The notes below the pieces were generated by a model. That model did not search any database, was not told where the DNA came from, and saw only the letters and a list, made by a program, of their open reading frames with translations. From the NCBI RefSeq assembly GCF_021049305.1, contig NZ_CP088081.1, positions 1,426,001-1,490,000 on the forward strand: a DNA stretch of 64,000 nt, in the 5' to 3' direction. This document shows positions 18,777-28,138 of this stretch, piece after piece. Positions within the stretch are counted from its first letter, which is position 1; every line of letters starts with the position of its first letter. A program made the position numbers and the translations under genes. The stretch comes from Ideonella dechloratans (GTDB lineage Bacteria > Pseudomonadota > Gammaproteobacteria > Burkholderiales > Burkholderiaceae_C).

Positions 18777-20522
18777 ATGTTCAAGAACCTCAAGATCGGC
18801 CCCCGCCTGGGCGTGGCCTTCGGCGTGCTGCTGACATTGCTGGCTCTGCTGGCCGGCGTCAGTCTGGTCCAGATGGGCCGGCTGGCGGACAACGCGAGCT
18901 ACTACGCCGAGAACCTGATTCCGTCTTACCAGGTCGAGAATCAGGTGGCGCTGCTGATGAGCGATTACCGCCGCTATGGCTATCGCCACATCTTGTCCAG
19001 CACCGACAAGGAGATGGACGTGTACGAGGCGCAGATGGCCGAGATGCGGGCCAAGATCGACCAGGCCTTCGACCGCTATGGCAAGGAACTGATCTCCGAC
19101 GACGAGGACAAGCGCGCGATGGACGCGGCCCGCAACGCCTTGATCACCTACGACGCCGCCTGGGCCAAGGTCCGTGCCCTGTCCCGCCAGACCGTGACCG
19201 ACCCGTCGAAGACCGCCGAGGCCACGAAGGCGATGAACGATGCCACGCCGGTCTACACCGCCGCTCAGGATGCGGTGACCACCTGGTGGAACTACAACGT
19301 CAAGCTCTCGGACGCGCAGAACGTGCTGGCCAAGTCGACCCGCGAGAGTTCGCGGCTGACCGTGCTGGGCCTGACCCTGGCCGCCCTGGTCCTGGGCGTC
19401 GGCGCGGCCTGGACCATCACCCGCTCGATCACCGCGCCGATCCAGCAGGCGGTGAATCTGGCGTCCACCGTCGCCCAGGGCGACCTGACCAGCCGCATCC
19501 ACACCGAAGGCCGGGACGAGACCGCCATGCTGCTGCAGGCCCTGGACCGCATGCAGACCAGCCTGGTGGGCGTGGTGTCCACCGTGCGTCAGAACGCCGA
19601 GAGCATTGCGACGGCCAGCGCCGAGATTGCCCAGGGCAACATGGATCTGTCCAGCCGCACCGAGCAGCAGGCCAGCGCGCTCGAGGAAACCGCCGCCACC
19701 ATGGAGGAACTGGGCTCCACCGTGCGCCACAACGCCGACAGCGCCAGGCAGGCCAGCCAGCTGGCCCAGGGGGCCTCCGGCGTGGCCATGCAAGGCGGTG
19801 AGGTGGTCGGCCAGGTGGTGACCACCATGCAGGAGATCAACGAGAGCAGCCGCAAGATCGGCGACATCATCGGGGTGATCGACGGCATTGCCTTCCAGAC
19901 CAACATCCTGGCCCTGAACGCCGCGGTGGAAGCTGCCCGCGCCGGGGAACAGGGCCGCGGCTTCGCGGTGGTGGCCGGCGAGGTGCGGGCGCTGGCCCAG
20001 CGCAGCGCCGATGCCGCCCGCGAGATCAAGGCCCTCATCGGCCGCAGCGTGGAGCAGGTCGAGAAGGGCACGACCCTGGTCGACCGGGCGGGCCAGACCA
20101 TGGGCGAGATCGTCACCTCCATCCGCCGTGTCAGCGACATCGTCGGCGAGATCTCCTCGGCCAGCACCGAGCAGAGCGACGGCGTGTCCCAGGTGGGCGA
20201 GGCCGTCAGCCAGATGGACCAGGCCACCCAGCAGAACGCCGCGTTGGTGGAAGAGAGCGCCGCCGCGGCCGACAGCCTGAAGAACCAGGCCCGGCATCTG
20301 GTCGAGGCTGTGGCGGTGTTCCGGCTGAGTGCTGGCTCGGCCCATGCCCCGGTGGCGACCGCGGTGTCCGCCCCCGCACATGCGCCGGTGAAGCCGCCCG
20401 TGGTGCACTCCAAGGTTCATCCCGCCGCCAGGGCGCCGGCCGCGCCTGCACACAAACCGGCACCGGCCCGCGAGGAGGCCGTGGCCTCGGCCGGCCCGTC
20501 CGAGGACTGGGAAAGCTTCTGA
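18777..20522 (+). CDS. Methyl-accepting chemotaxis protein with C-terminal CheR/CheB tether
   Basis: This is an inner-membrane chemoreceptor that senses a periplasmic ligand and controls CheA. The 581-residue protein has TM1 (about residues 11-31), a ~155-residue helical periplasmic domain of four-helix-bundle type, and TM2 (about 195-217). HAMP follows ([28 protein letters not shown] region), then a long coiled-coil signalling domain whose hairpin tip reads [41 protein letters not shown] in the family order. A flexible Pro/Ala-rich linker ends in DWESF, a close match to the NWETF pentapeptide that tethers CheR and CheB to Tar/Tsr. The start at 18777 follows a strong GGGGGAG site. Confidence 0.93.
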   Translation: MFKNLKIGPRLGVAFGVLLTLLALLAGVSLVQMGRLADNASYYAENLIPSYQVENQVALLMSDYRRYGYRHILSSTDKEMDVYEAQMAEMRAKIDQAFDRYGKELISDDEDKRAMDAARNALITYDAAWAKVRALSRQTVTDPSKTAEATKAMNDATPVYTAAQDAVTTWWNYNVKLSDAQNVLAKSTRESSRLTVLGLTLAALVLGVGAAWTITRSITAPIQQAVNLASTVAQGDLTSRIHTEGRDETAMLLQALDRMQTSLVGVVSTVRQNAESIATASAEIAQGNMDLSSRTEQQASALEETAATMEELGSTVRHNADSARQASQLAQGASGVAMQGGEVVGQVVTTMQEINESSRKIGDIIGVIDGIAFQTNILALNAAVEAARAGEQGRGFAVVAGEVRALAQRSADAAREIKALIGRSVEQVEKGTTLVDRAGQTMGEIVTSIRRVSDIVGEISSASTEQSDGVSQVGEAVSQMDQATQQNAALVEESAAAADSLKNQARHLVEAVAVFRLSAGSAHAPVATAVSAPAHAPVKPPVVHSKVHPAARAPAAPAHKPAPAREEAVASAGPSEDWESF

Positions 20523-20617
20523 GCCGGGTGTGAAGCATCGGAGCGGGGGGAACTTCTCCGCCGCGGTGGTACCGTAGAACGCTGTGCTGCTGCACCGCGT
20601 CATGAACTCCCCGCTCC

Positions 20618-21913
20618 ATGCTTGAAATCACCGTCTGGTGCCTGGTCATCACGGCCGTCTTCGCCTACATCAACCATCGCTTCATCGGCCTGCCCACCAC
20701 CATCGGCGTGATGTCCGTGGCGCTGGCCATTTCCGGCGCGCTCATCGGCCTGGACTACCTGGGCTGGAGCGCGCCGCGTCGTTACCAGGCGGCCATGGTG
20801 GCCTCCATCGACTTCCCTGGCGTGCTGATGCGGGGCATGCTGGCGGTGCTGCTCTTTGCCGGCGGGCTGCAGTTCAAGCTGGGTGAGTTGCGCCGCTACC
20901 AGAAGCCCATCGTCGCGCTGACGGTGGTGGGCACGGTGCTCAGCGCGCTGCTGGTGGGCCTGGCGCTGTGGAAGCTGCTGCCCATGGTGGGCATCCGCCT
21001 GTCGCTGCCGTACTGCCTGGTGTTCGGCGCACTCATCTCGCCCACCGACGCGGTGGCCGTGGGCAGCATCCTGAAATCGGCCGGCGTGCCGCGCACCATG
21101 GAGGCCATCATCGCCGGCGAGTCGCTCTTCAACGACGCGGTGGGCGTGGTTCTGTTCGCCCTGGCCCTGTCGATGGTGAAGACCGGCGACTGGCCCACCG
21201 CCTCGGAGGCGCTGAGCCAGCTGGCCCGGGAAGGCGGCGGCGGCATCCTGATGGGGCTGTTGCTGGGCCATCTGCTCTACCGCATGCTCAAGGACGTGCA
21301 GAGCTACCAGGTGGAGGTGCTGCTGACCCTGGCCACGGTGATGGGCGGCTACGGCCTGGTGGAGGAACTGGACTTCTCCGGCCCGCTGGCCATGGTGGTG
21401 GTGGGCATGGTGGTGGGCACCCGCAGCCGCTCCGACCCGGCCTTCCCGGCCGAGACCCAGGACCACCTCTCGCGCTTCTGGCGCCTGGTGGACGGCATCC
21501 TCAACACCCTGCTGTTCGTGCTGATCGGCCTGGAGGTGATCCGGGTGCACTTCAGCGGCGGCATCCTGATCGCGGCGGCCCTGACGATCTTCATCACGCT
21601 GACGGCCCGCGGCCTGAGCGTGGCCATGCTGATGACGCTGCTGCGGCTGACGATGAGCCTGCCCTCGGGCACCTGGCGGGTGCTGACCTGGGCCGGGGTG
21701 CGCGGCGGCGTGTCGGTGGCCCTGGCCCTGTCCTTGCCGGCCGGGCACAGCCGCGAGGTCGTGCTGTCGCTGACCTACTGCGTGGTGGTCTTCTCGATCC
21801 TGGTGCAGGGCCTGACCGTGGGCCGCATCGCCCGCCGGGTCGGCGTGTCCGAGGCCCGGCCCCTGGAACTGCCTCAGCCCAGCCCGGTGGCCAGCCAGCG
21901 GCCCGCGCCGTAG
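20618..21913 (+). CDS. CPA1-family Na+/H+ antiporter
   Basis: This inner-membrane cation/proton exchanger functions in pH or sodium homeostasis. The 431-residue protein has about 12 hydrophobic segments and the NhaP/NHE-type motifs GALISPTDAVAVGSILK and GESLFNDAVGVVLF, where the N-D pair is the ion-binding core of the CPA1 class, and a later TWAGVRGGVSVALALSLP. The C-terminus is short, with no cytoplasmic regulatory domain. Its 3' end overlaps the convergent mbfA-like gene by 40 bases. The transported ion cannot be read from the sequence. Confidence 0.9.
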   Translation: MLEITVWCLVITAVFAYINHRFIGLPTTIGVMSVALAISGALIGLDYLGWSAPRRYQAAMVASIDFPGVLMRGMLAVLLFAGGLQFKLGELRRYQKPIVALTVVGTVLSALLVGLALWKLLPMVGIRLSLPYCLVFGALISPTDAVAVGSILKSAGVPRTMEAIIAGESLFNDAVGVVLFALALSMVKTGDWPTASEALSQLAREGGGGILMGLLLGHLLYRMLKDVQSYQVEVLLTLATVMGGYGLVEELDFSGPLAMVVVGMVVGTRSRSDPAFPAETQDHLSRFWRLVDGILNTLLFVLIGLEVIRVHFSGGILIAAALTIFITLTARGLSVAMLMTLLRLTMSLPSGTWRVLTWAGVRGGVSVALALSLPAGHSREVVLSLTYCVVVFSILVQGLTVGRIARRVGVSEARPLELPQPSPVASQRPAP

Positions 21914-23016
21914 GTCAGCGCCGCCGCCGCGGCGCCGATGGCCAGCTGCCGCAGCCCGCTGCGCCAGGCGCTGCCGCCGGTGAACAGCGTGATGCCCATG
22001 CCGATCAGCAACAGCCCCAGCCCGCTGGCGGCCACGCAGGCCTGCACGGCCTGCAAGCCCGAGAGCACCAGCAGCGGCAGGGCCGGCACCGCGGCGCCCA
22101 GCAGGAAGACGATGAAGGAGGTGCCGGCGGCAGCCCAGGGCGAGCCGCCCAGTTCGTCGGGGTTGATGCCCAGCTCCTCGCGCACCAGGGTGTCCAGCGC
22201 GCTGCCGTGCTGGGCCATCACCCGGTGCGAGATGGCCTGGGCCTCCTCCGCGCTGAAGCCCTTGGCCTGGTAGATCAGGGCCAGTTCCTCGCGTTCCTCC
22301 TCGGGCGCCTGTTCCAGTTCATCGGCCTCGGCGGCGATCTGTCGGGCGTACAGCTCGCGGGCGCTCTGCACCGAGATCCATTCGCCCATGGCCATGGAGC
22401 CGGCGCCGGCCAGGGCCCCCGCCAGCGCCGTGGTCAGCAAGGCAGAGCCCGAGAACTGCGCGCCCGCAGCCCCCATCAGCAGACAGAAGGTGGACACCAG
22501 CCCGTCGTTGGCGCCCAGCACGGCGGCCCGCAGGGCGTTGCCGTCGCTGGCGCCATGCCGGCCTTCCAGCTGCGCGTAGCGGCTGCCGTTCCAGCCGTGG
22601 CGGGCCCGACTGGACAGGTGGGCCAGCAGCCGGGCGTGCGAGCGTTCCTGGGCCGGCATGGTGGTGCTGCGCGTCTCGGCCTGGCCGTCATAGCTGCCGC
22701 GGTTGTCCGCTTCCTGGGACATGACGGTGGGCAGCACGGCATTGGCGCCCAGGCGCCGGGCCAGCCAGATCAGCACCCGGGCCCGCGTGCTGGTGCGGGG
22801 CTGCAGCGGGTGACCCAGCGCCTGCTCCAGCCGCCGCTGCCAGAACAGCGCATGGCCTTCCTCGGCCTGGGCCAGGCGCCGGTACAAGGCCGCCAGGTCG
22901 GCCTGCGGCTCGGCCGCCGCCATGGCGCGGTAGATGGCCGCGCTGTCGATCTCGCTCTGCCAGTTGCCGCGGTAGCGGGCCAGCACGGTCTTGGAGGGGG
23001 GCGACGCGGAGGGCAT
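21874..23016 (-). CDS. Ferritin-like/VIT1 fusion, MbfA-type iron (or Mn) exporter
   Basis: This is a membrane protein joining an N-terminal ferritin-like (erythrin) diiron domain to a CCC1/VIT1 transporter. In the 380-residue protein, residues ~10-145 are helical with Glu/His pairs (SEIDSAAIYRAMA, then AEEGHALFWQ) that fit a diiron site. Residues ~160-380 are the VIT part: GRHGASDGNALRAAVLGANDGLVST, then MAMGEWISVQSARELYA and four to five spans. Family knowledge: MbfA of Bradyrhizobium and Agrobacterium exports iron and protects from peroxide. The 5' region carries AT-rich sequence (ATATAAT at about 23045-23051), but I could not identify a Fur or Irr site. It overlaps the antiporter tail by 40 bases. 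Confidence 0.88.
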   Translation of the reverse strand: MPSASPPSKTVLARYRGNWQSEIDSAAIYRAMAAAEPQADLAALYRRLAQAEEGHALFWQRRLEQALGHPLQPRTSTRARVLIWLARRLGANAVLPTVMSQEADNRGSYDGQAETRSTTMPAQERSHARLLAHLSSRARHGWNGSRYAQLEGRHGASDGNALRAAVLGANDGLVSTFCLLMGAAGAQFSGSALLTTALAGALAGAGSMAMGEWISVQSARELYARQIAAEADELEQAPEEEREELALIYQAKGFSAEEAQAISHRVMAQHGSALDTLVREELGINPDELGGSPWAAAGTSFIVFLLGAAVPALPLLVLSGLQAVQACVAASGLGLLLIGMGITLFTGGSAWRSGLRQLAIGAAAAALTYGAGRWLATGLG

Positions 23017-23092
23017 GAGAGGCTCGTTCGTTTACATTTGTGGCGATATAATTGAGCGGTGCACTCGGCTGTCTCAGCAGCAGCCAGGTGTC

Positions 23093-24505
23093 TCAGGAGT
23101 GACTGTTTCCGGGGCCCCGTGTGGGCTCCATTTTTTTGTCCCCCTCCGGCTCTCCGGCCGGCGCCTCTTTCCGAGGCCCTTGCGGCATCTGCTTCGCGGG
23201 CAGGCGCAGGAGTTGCACCTGGGCCAGGGCCCCGTACAACGGTCGGCTCAGGATGCGCGAGACCCCGCTGGCCACCAGGGCGCAGGCCATCAGGCTGAGC
23301 ACCATGGCGTGGCCGTTGACCATCTCCATCACGATGATGAAGGCCGTCAGCGGCGCCTGCGTGGCGGCGGCCAGAAAGCCGGTCATGCCCAGGGCGATCA
23401 GCGCGGGGGCCTGGGGGTTGCCGGTGAGCAGGGCGATGTCGTTGCCCAGCGCGCCGCCGATGGCCAGCGAAGGGGCGAAGATGCCACCCGGCACGCCGGA
23501 CCAGGCGGTCAGCCAGGTGGTCAGGAACATGAACAGCACATAGACGGCCGGGATGCCGGCTTCGCCCGCCAGCATGGCCTGCGAATGGCTGTAGCCGCTG
23601 CCGAAGGTGATGCCCTGGTTGCTCACACCGATCAGGGCGACCAGCAGGCCGCAGGCGCCGGCAAAGGCCACAGGCCGGGCCCGTCGCCAGCGGCTGAAGC
23701 GGTCATTATCCTGTCCGCTCAGCGAGCGGATCATCAGGTGCGAGAACAGTCCTCCCGCCAAGCCGCAGGCCAGGGCCAGCAGCAGGGCCGGCCACCACAG
23801 GTCCACGCGAAAGTCGTCCACCCGGATGATGCCGAAGTAGCTCTCGTTGCCCTGCAGCGAGACGCCCATCAGCCCGGCCAACACGATGGCCGAGATGATC
23901 AGGCCGCTGTTGCGCTGCTCGGGTCGGCGCGAGAGCTCCTCGATGGCGAACATCACGCCCGCCAGCGGGGTGTTGAAGGCCGCCGCGATGCCCGCCGCGC
24001 CACCCGCCACCAGCAGGCCATGCTCGGACACCAGGCTGCGCGGCGGCAGCCAGTGCCGCGCGCTGTGCATGATGCCGGCGCCCACCTGCACGGAAGGGCC
24101 TTCCCGGCCCAGGGACAGGCCGGCCAGCAGGCCCCAGGACGCCAGCAGGTACTTGCCCAGGGCCAGCTTCAGCGAGACATAGAGCCCTCGCTGTCCGCGT
24201 TCGACCTGCGGGTCCAGGGCCGCCATCACCTGCGGGATGCCTGAACCCGCCGCGCCGGGCACCCAGCGCCGGGTGACCCAGACGATGGCGGCTGCCGACA
24301 GCGGCGTCCAGACCAGCGGGCTCCACCAGACCGCCTGGCGCAGACTGAAGAACTGGGCCAGGGCCCATTCGGTGGTGCGTGCAAACCACACGATGCTCAG
24401 GCCGGTCAGCACCGCGTAGGCCAGCACCACCGCACGGCCGCGCCACAGGTCGAGCCGGCCCAGCTCCCGATGCAGAATCGCCAGCACGCGCAGGGACCCA
24501 CGCAT
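23093..24505 (-). CDS. ClC-family chloride channel/transporter
   Basis: This is a homodimeric ClC membrane protein, moving chloride alone or in exchange for protons. The 470-residue protein has the three selectivity-filter motifs: GSGIP (AAGSGIPQVMAAL), GREGPSVQ with the gating glutamate, and GGIFAPSLAIGGALGN. The external gating Glu is present, so it can be a gated transporter. There are no C-terminal CBS domains, as in bacterial ClCA. A charged cytoplasmic tail ends the protein. It is divergent from marR with about 50 bases between starts. Confidence 0.93.
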   Translation of the reverse strand: MRGSLRVLAILHRELGRLDLWRGRAVVLAYAVLTGLSIVWFARTTEWALAQFFSLRQAVWWSPLVWTPLSAAAIVWVTRRWVPGAAGSGIPQVMAALDPQVERGQRGLYVSLKLALGKYLLASWGLLAGLSLGREGPSVQVGAGIMHSARHWLPPRSLVSEHGLLVAGGAAGIAAAFNTPLAGVMFAIEELSRRPEQRNSGLIISAIVLAGLMGVSLQGNESYFGIIRVDDFRVDLWWPALLLALACGLAGGLFSHLMIRSLSGQDNDRFSRWRRARPVAFAGACGLLVALIGVSNQGITFGSGYSHSQAMLAGEAGIPAVYVLFMFLTTWLTAWSGVPGGIFAPSLAIGGALGNDIALLTGNPQAPALIALGMTGFLAAATQAPLTAFIIVMEMVNGHAMVLSLMACALVASGVSRILSRPLYGALAQVQLLRLPAKQMPQGPRKEAPAGEPEGDKKMEPTRGPGNSHS

Positions 24506-24515
24506 TTCAGGCGCA

Positions 24516-24532
24516 GCGGGCCTCCGGCCCGC
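24516..24532. promoter_or_regulatory. Inverted repeat between clc and marR genes
   Basis: GCGGGCC-TCC-GGCCCGC is a perfect 7-bp inverted repeat in the 52-base divergent gap. It could be a MarR operator or an RNA hairpin in the marR leader; the sequence alone does not decide. Confidence 0.35.
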
Positions 24533-24557
24533 CCTCCAGACAATCTATCATTCCGCG

Positions 24558-25085
24558 ATGGTAAATCCTTGTACCAATGTTTCGGCCGATCTCGCTCTGC
24601 AGAGCGTGCCTGTGGCCACCGTGCTCGATGAACCTGCGGCGCGTGTGCTGCGCCGCTTCCGTCAGGTCTTCAATGCCGTCAAGACCCACTTCCAGCAGGT
24701 CGAGCGCCAGGTGGGCGTGGGTGGTGCCCAGGTGTGGGCGCTGAGCGTCATCCAGTCCCGGCCGGGCATCGGGGTGAACGAACTAGCCCAGGCCCTGGAC
24801 ATCCGCCAGTCCACCGCCAGCAACCTGGTGCGGGCCCTGGTGGACCGCGGCCTGGTGGCCACCACGCGGGCCGAACGCGACCGCCGCGCGGTGGAGCTGC
24901 GCCTGCTGGCGCCGGGGGCCGAGGTTCTGGCCCAGAGTCCGGGGCCCTTCAGTGGCGTGCTGCCGGTGGCCCTGGCTCAGCTCGACGAGGCCACCCTGGC
25001 CCGGATGGAAGCCGACCTCACCCGGCTCATCGGGCTGCTCGATGCGGACGAGGCGTCCGCCGGCCTTCCCCTGGCGTCGATGTGA
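24558..25085 (+). CDS. MarR family transcriptional regulator
   Basis: This is a dimeric winged-helix repressor of 175 residues. The core GVGGAQVWALSVIQSRPGIGVNELAQAL leads into the recognition helix IRQSTASNLVRALVDRGLV and the wing TRAERDRRAVELRLLAPG, matching the MarR D-x-R-x-x-x-V/L wing signature. Extra residues at both ends are Ala/Asp-rich. It is divergent from the ClC gene and may regulate it or itself. The final 59 bases overlap the convergent DUF962 gene. Confidence 0.88.
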   Translation: MVNPCTNVSADLALQSVPVATVLDEPAARVLRRFRQVFNAVKTHFQQVERQVGVGGAQVWALSVIQSRPGIGVNELAQALDIRQSTASNLVRALVDRGLVATTRAERDRRAVELRLLAPGAEVLAQSPGPFSGVLPVALAQLDEATLARMEADLTRLIGLLDADEASAGLPLASM

Positions 25086-25665
25086 GCGGACCGGTCAGAT
25101 CCCGCAGCCGCGGGGGGCCGGCCTCGCGCTCCACCTTCTGGCGCAGCGTGGCCAGCCAGCCCAGCGAAAACAGCATCTCGGCCGCCACGAACAGCGGCGC
25201 GGCCAGCAGGTCGATCAGGTCCTGCACGATGCCGGGGGCGCGGCCCTCGTAATAGTGGCCGGCCAGGTGCAGCAGCCCGCCCGCCAGCAGGCTGCCCAGG
25301 CCCCAGCCCAGCCAGGTGGCGTGGCCGGCCTGCCCCAGCGGGGTGGCCATCAGCACCAGGACCGCGTGCATCAACCCCACCAGCAGGCCCAGTCCGGGCA
25401 GCCCGCGGCTGAGGTACCAGGGCGTGCTCAGCGCCCACAACAGCACGGCCGGCGTCAGCACCCAGCGCAGGCCGGCCCAGTCGGCCGCGGCCAACGGGGG
25501 GCGAGAGCACAGCACCGCCAGGCCGAAGACCATCAGCGGGATGCCCACCAGGTGGGTGTGGATGTTGCGACGGTCGCGGTGGAAGCGGGCGTATTCCACC
25601 AGCAGTTCGTCGGCGGGACGAAAGAGCGTGGCCACGGCGGTCTCCGGTTGCTTGCCATCCATCAT
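25027..25665 (-). CDS. DUF962/Mpo1-like membrane protein
   Basis: The 212-residue protein has four to five hydrophobic segments. The N-terminal [24 protein letters not shown] shows the family's conserved Y-x3-H and N-x-x-H residues, and a later [11 protein letters not shown] adds the third conserved His region. The yeast member Mpo1 is an Fe(II)-dependent dioxygenase that alpha-oxidises 2-hydroxy fatty acids; whether bacterial members do the same is not established. The C-terminus is basic and Pro-rich. It overlaps the marR 3' end by 59 bases, and dcd starts divergently 50 bases upstream. Confidence 0.8.
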   Translation of the reverse strand: MMDGKQPETAVATLFRPADELLVEYARFHRDRRNIHTHLVGIPLMVFGLAVLCSRPPLAAADWAGLRWVLTPAVLLWALSTPWYLSRGLPGLGLLVGLMHAVLVLMATPLGQAGHATWLGWGLGSLLAGGLLHLAGHYYEGRAPGIVQDLIDLLAAPLFVAAEMLFSLGWLATLRQKVEREAGPPRLRDLTGPLTSTPGEGRRTPRPHRAAR

Positions 25666-25715
25666 GCCCCAGTGCGGGCGGCGCTTCTAGAATCAAGCCC
25701 TTCCGAGGAAACCCG

Positions 25716-26285
25716 ATGAGCATCAAGAGCGACAAGTGGATCCGCCGCATGGCGGAGCAGCACGGCATGATCGAGCCGTTCGAGCCCGGCCAGGTCCGCC
25801 ATTCCCCCGACGGCCAGAAGATCGTCAGCTACGGCACCTCGAGCTATGGCTACGACATCCGCTGCGCGCGCGAATTCAAGGTGTTCACCAACATCCACTC
25901 CACCGTGGTGGACCCGAAGAACTTCGACGAGAAGAGCTTCGTGGACGTGGAAGGCGATGTCTGCATCATCCCGCCCAACAGCTTCGCGCTGGCCCGCACG
26001 GTCGAGTACTTCCGCATTCCGCGCAATGTGCTGACCATCTGCCTGGGCAAGAGCACCTACGCGCGCTGCGGCATCATCGTCAACGTCACCCCCTTCGAGC
26101 CCGAATGGGAAGGCTACGTGACGCTGGAGTTCTCCAACACCACGCCGCTGCCGGCGAAGATCTACGCCGGCGAGGGCTGCGCCCAGGTGCTGTTCTTCGA
26201 GAGCGACGAGGTCTGCGAGACCAGCTACAAGGACCGCGGCGGCAAGTACCAGGGCCAGCACGGCGTCACCCTGCCCAAGACCTGA
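25716..26285 (+). CDS. dcd: dCTP deaminase
   Basis: This enzyme converts dCTP to dUTP, feeding dTTP synthesis, as a cytosolic homotrimer of the dUTPase fold. The 189-residue length is standard. Diagnostic stretches are [20 protein letters not shown], then [36 protein letters not shown] in the family order, with the catalytic Glu in the G-Y-V-T-L-E-F strand. A GAGGAAA ribosome site precedes the ATG. It is probably monocistronic. Confidence 0.96.
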   Translation: MSIKSDKWIRRMAEQHGMIEPFEPGQVRHSPDGQKIVSYGTSSYGYDIRCAREFKVFTNIHSTVVDPKNFDEKSFVDVEGDVCIIPPNSFALARTVEYFRIPRNVLTICLGKSTYARCGIIVNVTPFEPEWEGYVTLEFSNTTPLPAKIYAGEGCAQVLFFESDEVCETSYKDRGGKYQGQHGVTLPKT

Positions 26286-26393
26286 GCGGATTCAGAACAG
26301 GGCAGGTTTGGGCCGCTTCATCGCGGCTTCGGGTGCTTGACAGCGGGCGCACCATCCCAGGCAACCGGATCACCCCGGAGCCCAGGAGCGCCC

Positions 26394-26741
26394 ATGCACA
26401 CGCACATCTCTTCCGACGCCATTGAAACCACCGCCGTGCCGGCCTGGCTGGCCGAGGTGATGGCCCGCCCGCCGGTCAACCCGGCACCGCGGCTGCGCCG
26501 CACCGCACCGCTGGCCACCGACCTGGACATGGGGGCCTTGCTGCGCTTCAAGTCGCTGATGGCACAGGAGCGCCAACCGGTGCAGGTGGCCCGTATGTGC
26601 TTTGACCGCGAGTACGCCTACGAGCGCATCGCCACGGCCCATGCCAGCGCGCACGATCCGCTGCGCCGCCTGGCGCTGGAACTGTTCCAAGCCTACCACG
26701 TCCGCGATCTGCTGGCGGCCGCGGTGGCGGCGGGCAACTGA
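26394..26741 (+). CDS. Hypothetical protein, 115 aa
   Basis: I do not recognise this small protein. The N-terminal half is Pro/Arg/Thr-rich; the C-terminal half is helical (MGALLRFKSLMAQ, then YERIATAHASAHDPLRRLALELFQAYHV). There is no signal peptide or membrane segment. An AGGAG site 7 bases before the ATG and the usual codon bias support a real gene. The next gene begins seven bases after its stop, so the two are likely co-transcribed. Confidence 0.65.
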   Translation: MHTHISSDAIETTAVPAWLAEVMARPPVNPAPRLRRTAPLATDLDMGALLRFKSLMAQERQPVQVARMCFDREYAYERIATAHASAHDPLRRLALELFQAYHVRDLLAAAVAAGN

Positions 26742-26748
26742 GCTCGCC

Positions 26749-27126
26749 ATGCGGGCCGCGCGCTCCAAGGCCCTGATCCGGGCCTGGCTGGACTTTTTGC
26801 CACCGCCCCAGCGGCCGGTGGCCGAACGGGTGCGCCAACTCGTTCTGGAGGCCGTGCCGGCGCTGGAGGAATCGATCCGCTGGGGCCATCTGGTGCTGGC
26901 GCTGGACGGCGGCCGACCGCTGCTGGCGCTGGCCACCCACAAGACCGGACTGCATCTGCGTCCCCTGGGGCGCAGCGAGGGCGCTGACATGGGGGAGCCC
27001 GCCGAGCGCGGCCTGCGCCTGCGTCACAACGAACCTCTGCCCGAGGCCGATATCCTGGCCCTGGTGCGCACTTGTGCGCAGGACCAGGCCAGTGCTGTCG
27101 CCTCGCCACCACCCCGACAGCCTTGA
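26749..27126 (+). CDS. DUF1801 (YdhG/Fra-like) domain protein
   Basis: The 125-residue soluble protein contains the DUF1801 pattern: a charged helix (VAERVRQLVLEAVPALEESIRWGHLVLAL, shortened here: A-L-E-E-S-I-R-W-G) followed by strands LLALATHKTGLHLRPLG. In the family the conserved W-G-x-P/H region and a later F-x-x-x-K/R-x-H are of unknown function; a frataxin-like fold is proposed for relatives. It follows the 115-residue gene by seven bases. Function unknown. Confidence 0.65.
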   Translation: MRAARSKALIRAWLDFLPPPQRPVAERVRQLVLEAVPALEESIRWGHLVLALDGGRPLLALATHKTGLHLRPLGRSEGADMGEPAERGLRLRHNEPLPEADILALVRTCAQDQASAVASPPPRQP

Positions 27127-27216
27127 CGCCCTGCGCGCCGACGGCATCGACCGGGCGCGGGACGACAATCGCTCCGAAGCGCCACGGCCATCGTCCGTGG
27201 CCGGGGAGACGACACC

Positions 27217-28116
27217 ATGCGCTGGCAAGGCAACCGGGAAAGCGACAACGTGGAAGATCGCCGCGAGGACGGCGGCATGGGCGGCAGCTCGGGGGGCGGC
27301 ATGCTGCCCATTGGCGGTCGCGGCCTGAGCCTGGGCGGCATCGTGCTGGCCTTGGTGGTCGGCTGGGTCTTCGGCATCAACCCGCTGACGGTGCTGGGGC
27401 TTCTCAACGGCGGCGGGCTGCCGCAGAGCGCGCCAGTGGCCACCCAGCCGGCCGGCCAGCGCGGCGCGCCACAGGACGAGGAGGCCCGCTTCGTCACCAC
27501 CATCCTGGCCAGCACCGAGGACGTCTGGACCGAGCAGTTCGCCCAGGCCGGCAAGACCTACGAGAAACCCACGCTGGTGCTGTTCCGCGGTGCCACCCGC
27601 ACCGCCTGCGGGGCCGGCGAGGCAGCGATGGGGCCGTTCTACTGTCCGGGTGACCGCAAGGTCTACATCGACCTGTCCTTCTACGACACCCTGCGCCAGC
27701 AGCTGGGCGCGCCGGGCGATTTCGCCCAGGCTTATGTGATCGCCCACGAGGTGGGCCACCATGTGCAGAACCTGCTGGGCATCACCGGCAAGGTGGACGC
27801 CCTGCGGGCCCGTCAGAGCGAAGCCCAGGCCAATGCCACCTCGGTGCGGGTGGAGCTGCAGGCCGACTGCCTGGCCGGCGTCTGGGCCCAGCATGCAGAG
27901 GCCCAGCGGCACTGGCTGGACCAGGGCGATGTGGAGGAGGCGCTCAACGCCGCCTCGCGCATCGGCGACGACGCGCTGCAGCGCGCGGCCCAGGGCCGCG
28001 TGGTGCCCGAGAGCTTCACCCACGGCAGCAGCCGGCAGCGGGTGGCCTGGTTCCAGCGCGGGCTGGCCCAGGGCCGCATCAGCGACTGCGACACCTTCTC
28101 GGCGCGCAGCCTCTGA
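27217..28116 (+). CDS. ypfJ: YpfJ-type neutral zinc metallopeptidase family protein
   Basis: The 299-residue protein has a Gly-rich N-terminus ([16 protein letters not shown] opening is diagnostic), a single membrane anchor (about residues 42-60) and an extracytoplasmic catalytic domain. The zinc motif is in [15 protein letters not shown] (H-E-x-x-H). Other landmarks are [17 protein letters not shown] and [13 protein letters not shown], supplying the third metal ligand. Substrate unknown. It lies alone and converges on the dehydrogenase gene across 22 bases that form a GC-rich hairpin. Confidence 0.9.
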   Translation: MRWQGNRESDNVEDRREDGGMGGSSGGGMLPIGGRGLSLGGIVLALVVGWVFGINPLTVLGLLNGGGLPQSAPVATQPAGQRGAPQDEEARFVTTILASTEDVWTEQFAQAGKTYEKPTLVLFRGATRTACGAGEAAMGPFYCPGDRKVYIDLSFYDTLRQQLGAPGDFAQAYVIAHEVGHHVQNLLGITGKVDALRARQSEAQANATSVRVELQADCLAGVWAQHAEAQRHWLDQGDVEEALNAASRIGDDALQRAAQGRVVPESFTHGSSRQRVAWFQRGLAQGRISDCDTFSARSL

Positions 28117-28138
28117 ACGGCGCGGGGGCGGGCCCCGC

